Source: Xylogone sp. PMI_703 (Eukaryota > Ascomycota > Leotiomycetes). From it: a DNA stretch of 64,000 bases. Under the pieces are notes generated by a model, which saw nothing but the letters and a program-made list of their open reading frames with translations, did no database searches and was not told where the DNA came from. The position numbers and the translations under genes are program-made. Of the stretch, positions 54,879 to 62,455 are shown in pieces. The DNA is taken from assembly GCA_021399445.1 (NCBI GenBank), contig JAJTUQ010000002.1, forward strand, positions 5,456,001 through 5,520,000, written 5' to 3'. Numbering within the stretch: the stretch's first letter is position 1; every line of letters begins with the position of its first letter.

Positions 54879-55884
54879 CTTTCCGGAGCTACATAGATAG
54901 GAAGAAAACGAAAATTTGAATGTAGATTATGGTACTAGAAATAGATGAATCGTAGGATGGTAATAAATGAAGACACAAGGCTGGACGACTTGCCCTGGGT
55001 CGATATTTAATTTTAATTTAAATTATCAGGAGGAAAAACACACATGCCGCTTTCAGATTGTTGGTTACACAGATACCAAAAGAGTAACATGCCAAGAGAG
55101 CCTTGTTGAGTAAGTCCGATCCATTTCATCTAAGGGGTAATTAAGCAAGACGCAGGGGTATATAACCAGCCGACAGACTTTGATGAAGGATGGCAATCTA
55201 GCACAGCCTTGCAACTTTGGAGCTACAGAGCGATGACAAAATTTTCAATAACATCTTGAAAAATAGTTTTGATTATTTTGTTAGACTTCTTAAGGCATGG
55301 AGATGGTACATAAGTTTCTGAGTCTCAGTCGAAACATAGGTTACCTAGCTTAAGTGGCAGTTCATATCAATTTCGATTGAGCCCATGTATAAAGGCTAGT
55401 ATTTACACCTCAGCCTCATTAACTCACTTCAAGTTAACATAATACGGGTTTCATTATCTCCCTTCGACTGTGGCAGCATACCTCCATTTTCTATTATTCC
55501 GTTTTCTATTATTGTCCAAGTTCTCATCTGTCCAATGACACACTTCAGAAATCTCGGGTTTCTCTTGTTCACAAACATGCTTAACATGATCATGATAACG
55601 TCCATGTAAGTACAGTAAGATCCTTGCATCTCAGTGATGTTTTTGTATTTAATAAGTGTAAATACAAAACCAAGAGAAGATTGTTGGAGATTCCTAAAAA
55701 GGAACAACAAACTGACAGTTATTCCGTCTTCGAAACAGCCGATCATAAATAGGGTTCAAAGGTGTACCAAATGCAACAATTATTTCCCCTCCTTTCTACG
55801 TGCTATTAAAGCGTGACCAGTCACATCGCTATTATTTAAGACACAGCCATATTGGTTATTGCATTGTATGAGTTGGGTCTTGAT
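54879..55884. other. DUF3176 promoter and spacer behind the Zn2Cys6 gene
   Basis: One kilobase without a supported gene. Its two ends (about 54975-55130 and 55726-55910) are copy B of the duplicated block; the roughly 570-600 nt between them have no counterpart in copy A and look like an insertion, or like sequence lost from A. Confidence 0.55.
54975..55130. repeat. Copy B, first part, of the duplicated intergenic block
   Basis: Aligns with about 52184-52325. Differences are mainly base substitutions plus a short AT-rich insertion (TTTTAATTTAAA region near 55009-55022). It lies 100-250 nt upstream of the DUF3176 start codon, so it forms part of that promoter. Confidence 0.65.
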
Positions 55885-55910
55885 TCAAGAATGCAGACCG
55901 TGACCAGTTC
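55726..55910. repeat. Copy B, second part, of the duplicated intergenic block
   Basis: Aligns with about 52331-52475 and carries roughly 40 extra bases in the middle. Its right end overlaps the last 26 bases of the Zn2Cys6 coding sequence, which explains why copy A ends in codon-like sequence. Confidence 0.65.
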
Positions 55911-57555
55911 TGTGCCATCTAAATAAACCCATTATTTCTCGAACTTTGCTATGTATATTCTGCATTGTCTGCAGTGCTAGTTCCATTTCTGTCGGGGACT
56001 TCATGGATTTTATATCGCTAGTTACTGCAGCAAAATTGGACCAGTACGGGCTTGGATCGCAGGCACTTTTGTCTGGACGGAAACGAATCTCATAGGCGTT
56101 TATGATAATTTCGCAGCCGCCAATAATATTTTCATCTGACTGCATGCCAAAGGTTTTCATAACCAGCAGCAACGGGAATGAACACTGCAGCAGGAAGAGT
56201 CCAAAAAATAACGGCAAGAAGTCGAATTTCGGATCGACTAGTTGAATTTCTCGTATCCAACTGGCAGCGACGGTAGCCATTGCTGCTGAATAAATGACTT
56301 CGTGAGATAGACCACAGGCTTCAACATCTGTAAGCACATCTAGTGGGTCCCATTTGCTAGTAAATAAGACGTGTAAGGTGCTGAGGGTATGTCTGGCGTA
56401 GTACTTGAGTTTTTCAAAGGTTGAACCATCAAAGGCGCATTCACTGAGTGACCGATCATATATGTCTAAATGCTCCTTAATATGATTACGTTTTGGCTCA
56501 ACGTTGATGCCGCACTCAGATTCTTCCAGGTTATACAGCTCAATAATCTCCCCGAGGATACTCATCAACGGCAAAATAAATCCAAAAAAGCTACAGTCAG
56601 AGACTTGATATACAATGCCAGGTATGCGAGGCAAAGTACCTAGCTCATCAGTTTCGCTGTTCCAAGCGCTTTCATCGCACGGCCGCAGAAGTTCCTGGCA
56701 TTCAGCGTCTCGAAATGCCAGAGATTTCCTTACAGACAAAGCTTGGTGCCGATCAACGCAGTACAGCAACCACCAGGTGCGCCGCCGTTCCTCCTTTTCT
56801 TGGTCATCAATATCTAGATAATCACATTCTTCATTAAGTCGTAACTGCTTAGCAAGGAGGTATGCGGCGCTCCACCATTCGACTGATTTTTTCTGGTAGT
56901 CGCTGGCACTGAGAATAGACCCGAGCTGGATGTAGCTGATTACATCGTCGAGAGATGGTTCCATATCTAGATGCTGAAATAACACCACCGACGATACGGT
57001 GAGCTTGAATAAACGGTCAATTGCATCGGACCTAGTTATGCTGATGCTGCTAAAGTCATGGTGTTGAGCAGCAAAGCACAAGAGAGAGTAGATCAGCGCC
57101 GGCTTAGTCTCGCGGACTCTGGATGCATCCATAGTGAGAATTGATGATTTACGAAGAATATGACTATTTCCCCATGCGGAATGCTTGAAATATGTCTCTA
57201 GCATCTCGGATGCTACCGAGGGTGTCAGAAAATCCAGCCCATCGAGTACTGGTAACAGTATCGGGTATATATTCGGCTTATCAAACAACGGCAGTGCACA
57301 ACCGTCCCCTGATATCAATGATATAGGAACCAGTGCTGATTGCTGGGCTCTCAATTTGTGGCGTTGGTTTAAGTAGTTTTGTCGTTGCTTCAATGACGCT
57401 CCTCCTCGTCTATGCCTTGGTCGCAAATAACTGCAGTTTAACCCACTTTGATGACATCCACTGCATGAAATCTCTCCGTTGCACTTGATCCTCCGCAAGT
57501 GGCATTCATCACATGCCATCTTAATCCTGCGGCGCTGTCCTTTGTCGGCGGTCAT
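55885..57555 (-). CDS. Zn2Cys6 transcription factor with fungal-specific TF domain
   Basis: Nuclear regulator. Single exon, 556 aa. The N-terminal binuclear zinc cluster has the exact spacing C-x2-C-x6-C-x5-C-x2-C-x6-C at Cys15, 18, 25, 31, 34 and 41, with the basic loop HLRRIKC. A basic linker (RHRRGGASLKQRQN) follows, and the middle-homology region (about residues 180-320) includes SVEWWSAAYLLAKQLRLNEE and EERRRTWWLLYCVDRHQAL. This last segment resembles the XlnR/AmyR class of sugar and polysaccharide regulators, but the family is large and that does not fix its targets. Cys6 proteins usually bind CGG triplets; the PhyH-OPT promoter 1.1 kb away has a CGG-containing repeat array, making a local regulon plausible. 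Confidence 0.92.
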   Translation of the reverse strand: MTADKGQRRRIKMACDECHLRRIKCNGEISCSGCHQSGLNCSYLRPRHRRGGASLKQRQNYLNQRHKLRAQQSALVPISLISGDGCALPLFDKPNIYPILLPVLDGLDFLTPSVASEMLETYFKHSAWGNSHILRKSSILTMDASRVRETKPALIYSLLCFAAQHHDFSSISITRSDAIDRLFKLTVSSVVLFQHLDMEPSLDDVISYIQLGSILSASDYQKKSVEWWSAAYLLAKQLRLNEECDYLDIDDQEKEERRRTWWLLYCVDRHQALSVRKSLAFRDAECQELLRPCDESAWNSETDELGTLPRIPGIVYQVSDCSFFGFILPLMSILGEIIELYNLEESECGINVEPKRNHIKEHLDIYDRSLSECAFDGSTFEKLKYYARHTLSTLHVLFTSKWDPLDVLTDVEACGLSHEVIYSAAMATVAASWIREIQLVDPKFDFLPLFFGLFLLQCSFPLLLVMKTFGMQSDENIIGGCEIIINAYEIRFRPDKSACDPSPYWSNFAAVTSDIKSMKSPTEMELALQTMQNIHSKVREIMGLFRWHRTGHGLHS

Positions 57556-57741
57556 AGTGTTCCTGGAAGTGCGCTTTTTGGTGTATGTTAAAATTGCAGA
57601 AGATCTTAGGGGCTACTTAGCGGATGCATACATTATAAAATGCGGGGTAAACTAGATCTGGCCAATACAAGTTGATATAACTATTAATAACCCGATAGGT
57701 AAAATATGAAATTCATTATAAGATATTGGATTATTAAAAGG
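57556..57741. promoter_or_regulatory. Zn2Cys6 gene promoter
   Basis: Short region upstream of the regulator start, reaching the stop of the PhyH gene. A minus-strand TTTATAATGTATG near 57630-57642 could serve as TATA element. AATAACCCG near 57687 is a one-base variant of the repeat found in the PhyH-OPT promoter. Confidence 0.35.
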
Positions 57742-58563
57742 TTACATAGAACCACCCATCATAGCACTACCCATAGAATTACCCATCATGGTATTACCAT
57801 TAGCCAAAGGCGATTTTTTCTTAGCCTTGCCAATGCTTGGATTGATACCTCGCAACATCATACCTTGACCGCGAGAGTTATGGGTATCCACCGTTGGCTG
57901 ATCTTCTGGATCTCGCATTTGTACCAGCAATGTAGTTCGCTCCTCATCGCTTTCATTGACCCCAGATCCGTGTATGACCAAGTAAGAAATAAACAAAACA
58001 TCACCAGCCTGAGCCGGCATTGGAGTCGCTTTGCTGATTGGATATTCTGCTTTGTCCAAGTGGAAGCTTCCTCGGCTAATATGGGGCAAGATACCATTCT
58101 TGTGAGTGCCCGGCATGACTCGAACACACCCTTTCTTCTCGTAGCTATCGTCAAAATGAATAATAGCGGCAATCATTGAGTGACGTTCATGTGGGAAGAA
58201 TGGAGCATCCTGATGCAATGGGAATGGAGACCCTTTTTCTGGCGGCTTAATGAAAGCCTTGGTGTGATGAAGCTGGACGTTTGGACTGCCAATGAGTTCA
58301 GATGTAGCATCAGTCAACCGTGGGTCGCAAATCAAATTGCTATAAGTAGCATCATAGAACTGCACGTCATGACAATGTTGAAGCTGAGTTTTGCCTCTTT
58401 CTCCTGCACTACCCCATGTGGCATCAACTTGCTTACTATCAATTCGATCGAAGAGGTCGTGTAGATGGGCTCGATAATGTTGAGCTTCATCTTTGGAGAA
58501 CAAGCCTTTAACAAGCAAGTAGCCGTTGTCTTGATAAAATGTTATTTGATCCGTGTTTAACAT
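57742..58563 (-). CDS. PhyH-type Fe(II)/2-oxoglutarate dioxygenase
   Basis: Non-haem iron oxygenase of the phytanoyl-CoA dioxygenase family; fungal relatives hydroxylate or rearrange secondary metabolites and lipids. Single exon, 273 aa from the ATG at 58563 (LNTDQITFYQDNGYLLVKG is the usual start; the frame extends upstream but not as family sequence). Iron ligands: His117 and Asp119 in PLHQDAPF and His198 in VIHGSGVN; Arg209 in EERTTLLVQM fits 2-oxoglutarate binding. GCVRVMPGTHKNG and PAQAGDVLFISY support the family. The C-terminal 25 residues are odd: Lys-rich then Met/Gly/Ser/Asn-rich (NTMMGNSMGSAMMGGSM). No peroxisomal PTS1. Substrate unknown. Divergent from the OPT transporter. Confidence 0.9.
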   Translation of the reverse strand: MLNTDQITFYQDNGYLLVKGLFSKDEAQHYRAHLHDLFDRIDSKQVDATWGSAGERGKTQLQHCHDVQFYDATYSNLICDPRLTDATSELIGSPNVQLHHTKAFIKPPEKGSPFPLHQDAPFFPHERHSMIAAIIHFDDSYEKKGCVRVMPGTHKNGILPHISRGSFHLDKAEYPISKATPMPAQAGDVLFISYLVIHGSGVNESDEERTTLLVQMRDPEDQPTVDTHNSRGQGMMLRGINPSIGKAKKKSPLANGNTMMGNSMGSAMMGGSM

Positions 58564-59068
58564 ATTGTGTGTTATACTGCTGAGCTCAAGGATGATTTTA
58601 CTCTTGTATATGTTCAGTATTTGTAGTGACAATAGCAGGCCACATGTTTATCCAAAGGAGAACCCAAGATGGGATGGCGATTAACCGATCGAATAACCGA
58701 GTGAATAACCGCATCATAGTAAATGTCACGATTAACCGGGAAGACAGAAATGCTTCTCAAAAGGGTGAAGTAAAAGAAATTGTTCACTAGCTTGATGCGA
58801 TAACTACTTACCTTGCATCATTATGTGCGGGGTTTCATAGAACATAGTATTATGAATATAATATTAAAAGCCTAGCAGTACAATAGCTGTTTGACTTCTT
58901 CCTTTTTTTCACCGTTTTCTGTTCTGCAACCGACAAGGTGGAATCCACGAACAAGAAAAGAAAAGGATCGATTATTAGTTTCTATTTTTACAAGCCGTAT
59001 TGTCCCTTATATTGAGTGCTTATATATGAGAGTAGCTGCCTAGGATTTCAGAAAGGATAACATAAAAA
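58564..59068. promoter_or_regulatory. Divergent PhyH / OPT promoter with a TAACCG repeat array
   Basis: 505 bp between the two start codons. Four copies of A(A/T)TAACCG occur at 58680-58687, 58692-58699, 58704-58711 and 58731-58738; the first three are spaced exactly 12 nt. On the minus strand each reads CGGTTA(A/T)T, so each carries a CGG triplet of the kind bound by Zn2Cys6 proteins. A TATATATGAG near 59022 may be the OPT TATA element. Binding by the neighbouring factor is inference. Confidence 0.6.
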
Positions 59069-61816
59069 ATGGAAAAAGATATTGCTCCGCCTGACCATTT
59101 CGAAGACATTGCCTCCATTGATGATGACGCTGAGATCCAGGAAAAGAAACAAGCTGGCATCACTATTGATTCAACGTTAACGGCGGAACAAAAAGAAAAA
59201 CTTAATTCATTCTACCGAAGAAAAAACGCTACTAACCATGATGATGTTGCTCCAAGCGCGGATATCGACCATATATTTGACAAGATACGAACCATGACTG
59301 AAGATGAAGCCGTGGATATTCTCCTGAAAGCAATTGAGTTTCACAAAGACGATCAAAATTTTCCAGTGGCTACCATGAATAAGATCAAACTGCTAGTACA
59401 GGGACCAAAAGCTGCCAATGAAATCACCACTGATTACGAATTTGATCTCAAGGCCGAAGCGGCGATTATCCACTATCATTCCCCATACCCAGAAGTGAGA
59501 TCCGTCACCGACGCGTATGATGATCCTACCATCCCGGTTGAGACCATTCGATCGTATATACTCGGTCTAGGATGGATGGCAGGTGCTACTGCTGTCAATA
59601 CCTTTTTCAGTCCACGACAGCCAACGATTACACTAAGTGCATCAGTGCTGCAACTGTTGTTAGCACCGAGCGGCATGTTTTTGGCCCGTGTATTGCCCGA
59701 TTGGGGTATTACTGTTTTTGGAAAGAGGCATTCTCTCAATCCGGGTCCATGGTCTTACAAAGAGCAGATGTTCTCCACAATCATCTTTAATGTGGGTAGT
59801 GGTGCAGGTGGTACTTATTATGTCTATTTGGTGCAGAAGTTGCCTCAATACCTCGACCAAAGATGGGTTTCATTTGCGTATGAGATTATTCTTGCATTAT
59901 CTATCCAGTTCTTTGGAATGGGATTTGCTGGGCTACTACGACGGTTTGTTATCAAGCCCATCACTGCTATCTGGTTCAAAGTATTGCCAACACTTGCTCT
60001 CAACCGAGCATTGGTAATCCCCGAAAAGAAAGGCGAGGTAGCCAATGGGTGGACGATAACACGTTACAAATTCTTCATGCTTGCTGCGATCGCAATGTTT
60101 CTGTACTTCTGGATTCCAAATTTCTTATTTACTGCGCTACACTTATTCAACTGGATGACATGGATCTCACCTCAAAACTTTGCATTAGGCATGGTAACTG
60201 GGTCTTATGGCGGTCTTGGATTCAATCCAATTGCTACTTTTGATTGGAACGTGTCTGGTACTGGTATGCTTGTGACACCGTTCTTTAGTGCTTTGCAGCA
60301 GTATGGAGCTCGTGTCTTATCTGGACTCATCATCATTGCAATGTATTGGGGAAATATGTACTGGTCTGCTTATACACCAATCAATAGCAACGAAGCATTT
60401 GACAACAAGGGCCAATTATACAACGTATCCAGGATCTTGACTAGTGAAGGTACCGTTGACCGTGAGGCTTATAAGGCATACTCACCACCATACTTCTCAG
60501 GATGCTGGGTTCTGGGACAAGGGTCATGGTTCGCTTGGTATCCACTAACATTAACGTACGTATGTATTAAACAATTCAAGCAATTGAAGCATGGGCTATA
60601 CTCCATGTACCGTGGCATTCGATACCGAACTGCGTTTTATGAAGACCATGAGGACCCGCACTCACGAATGATGAGTAAGTATAAAGAAGTGCCAGATTGG
60701 TGGTTTATGGGAATTCTTCTCTTCTCCCTCGTGCTTGGAATTGTAGCATTGAAGGTGTACCCGTTGCATACACCCATATGGATCTTGTTTGCGGTAATTG
60801 GTCTCAGTGCCGTTTTCTTAGTACCATCAGCACTCTTGATGGCTCAAGCCAACGTCAGCATGGGGTTTAATGTGCTGTTTCAACTCCTTGGCGGAATATG
60901 GTTCGTGGGGAACCCGGAAGCCTTGATTATCGTCACTGCGTATGGCGAGCATTTCGACTCACAGGCAGAAAATTACATCTCTGATCAGAAGATGGCACAT
61001 TATGCAAAACTGCCACCTCGAAGCATCTTCCGCGGTCAAGTTATTTCGGTATTTTGCAATTGTTTTATCTTCATAGGCATGCTCAACTGGATGGTGGATA
61101 ATTTTGATAATGGAACGCTTTGGTATGTAATTTTGTTGTGTCAGTGGTATATGGAAGAGAAGGCTAACAAACGCAGCCAATGGAATAATGAAAATCATTT
61201 TGTTTGTACTGATGCAGTGCTTGTATTCGCATCCGCTATCGAATACGGCGCATTTGGTGTCAAGAATATGGTGGAAATGTATCCAATCTTGCCGTGGTGT
61301 TTCTTAATGGGAGCTGTTATTGGCACTGCGTGGGCTTTAGCTGAAAAGTATGGTCCTATGCTTCGGAGAACTATCCAACGACATATTGCTGAGAGCAAAC
61401 ATGAATTTGTCAACAAGTACTTATTCACGCCAGTCTCATGGCTCGCCCTGATCGACCCTGCAGTGTTCTGGGCGGGATCATTACAGTGGTCTGGTGGTAA
61501 CAATTTGAGTTATGCTACTAATGGGCTCTATATCTCTTATATTTTCATGCATTGGATCAAACGACGATACAGCGCGTGGTGGGAAAAGTACAACTATTTG
61601 CTGGAGGCCGGGTTTGATGTTGGCGTTGCCGTCAGTGGCATTATCCAGACTTTCGCATTACAATTTGGCAAGTCCATCACACTCGATTGGTGGGGGAACA
61701 CTGTGGCCACTGCAGGCGTCGATTATGCGTCATATAACCAGAAGGCTGCGTTGTATCCGATCCCTGAGAAAGGTTACTTTGGTCTTTCACCGGATGAATA
61801 TCCGATGAAATTTTAA
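59069..61816 (+). CDS. Oligopeptide transporter (OPT family)
   Basis: Proton-coupled importer of tetra- to hexapeptides or modified peptides across the plasma membrane. The uninterrupted frame is 915 codons, but a 54-nt intron (61123-61176) with GTATGT, GGCTAAC and GCAG fits inside it without a stop; splicing restores GTLCQWNN...HFVCTDAV and gives 897 aa. An acidic N-terminus of about 100 residues precedes SVTDAYDDPTIPVETIRSY and the first helices. Other family segments: PRQPTITLSASVLQLL, NPGPWSYKEQMFSTI, GSYGGLGFNPIATFDWN, EDPHSRMMSKYKEVPDWWF and ISYIFMHWIKRRY. Divergent from the PhyH gene and 640 bp from a sedolisin peptidase gene, so a link to extracellular peptide use is natural. Confidence 0.94.
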   Translation: MEKDIAPPDHFEDIASIDDDAEIQEKKQAGITIDSTLTAEQKEKLNSFYRRKNATNHDDVAPSADIDHIFDKIRTMTEDEAVDILLKAIEFHKDDQNFPVATMNKIKLLVQGPKAANEITTDYEFDLKAEAAIIHYHSPYPEVRSVTDAYDDPTIPVETIRSYILGLGWMAGATAVNTFFSPRQPTITLSASVLQLLLAPSGMFLARVLPDWGITVFGKRHSLNPGPWSYKEQMFSTIIFNVGSGAGGTYYVYLVQKLPQYLDQRWVSFAYEIILALSIQFFGMGFAGLLRRFVIKPITAIWFKVLPTLALNRALVIPEKKGEVANGWTITRYKFFMLAAIAMFLYFWIPNFLFTALHLFNWMTWISPQNFALGMVTGSYGGLGFNPIATFDWNVSGTGMLVTPFFSALQQYGARVLSGLIIIAMYWGNMYWSAYTPINSNEAFDNKGQLYNVSRILTSEGTVDREAYKAYSPPYFSGCWVLGQGSWFAWYPLTLTYVCIKQFKQLKHGLYSMYRGIRYRTAFYEDHEDPHSRMMSKYKEVPDWWFMGILLFSLVLGIVALKVYPLHTPIWILFAVIGLSAVFLVPSALLMAQANVSMGFNVLFQLLGGIWFVGNPEALIIVTAYGEHFDSQAENYISDQKMAHYAKLPPRSIFRGQVISVFCNCFIFIGMLNWMVDNFDNGTLWYVILLCQWYMEEKANKRSQWNNENHFVCTDAVLVFASAIEYGAFGVKNMVEMYPILPWCFLMGAVIGTAWALAEKYGPMLRRTIQRHIAESKHEFVNKYLFTPVSWLALIDPAVFWAGSLQWSGGNNLSYATNGLYISYIFMHWIKRRYSAWWEKYNYLLEAGFDVGVAVSGIIQTFALQFGKSITLDWWGNTVATAGVDYASYNQKAALYPIPEKGYFGLSPDEYPMKF
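61123..61176 (+). other. 54-nt stop-free in-frame intron in the OPT gene
   Basis: Begins GTATGT, has a GGCTAAC branch site 9 nt before the terminal GCAG, and is 54 nt long with no stop in frame. The exon sequences join as CTTTG|CCAATGG. Retention would add 18 residues in a loop region. Confidence 0.8.
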
Positions 61817-62455
61817 GATATTAAGTATGGGCATATTGAATCGCCGTTGATATTTAACTTGTTTACCTTATATCGTCGTGAACACACTGATTCATGAGAG
61901 ACTTTTTTACTGAAATTAGCCTCATATACTGCTCTTTCTCTGGATATTTCTCTGAGACTTCAAGTAGATTCACGAAATAGTACATTTTCAATGATAATAT
62001 TTCTGGACTTGAATTTCTTCGTCTTCTCAGACTTGAGCACCTTCACAATGACGGCGTGAGAGATTTCCCGAGAAACTGCAACTTGGTACATACTAGGAAA
62101 CTAATTTAATCAGCTTCTTTTTGACACAGCCGGGCAATTGTTCTCATAAACCCCTCCTCCGTCTACATCAATTATTGCTAGACAATCACTAATCAATCTT
62201 AAATTTAATATGTATTTACGGAGTATTTATAGTAAAAATTGAGTTGTGGGAATAGAAGAGAATAAGTCCATCATATTGGGATAATTGACCGGTGTTGAGC
62301 AGACAATAAGGAACACTGTCATAGTAATCTACAGTCACTTTAGGCGGTGTAGGAGGTCATTCCTATGTATGCCTACACATGTACCAATTGGTTCTGACAT
62401 CTATCTATCCAATTCGTAATACAGACCCAAGGACTGGTCTTCAATACTGGTCTAT
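61817..62455. other. 3' flanks of OPT and sedolisin genes
   Basis: AT-rich convergent spacer with no supported gene. The two transcripts end towards each other here. Confidence 0.4.
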
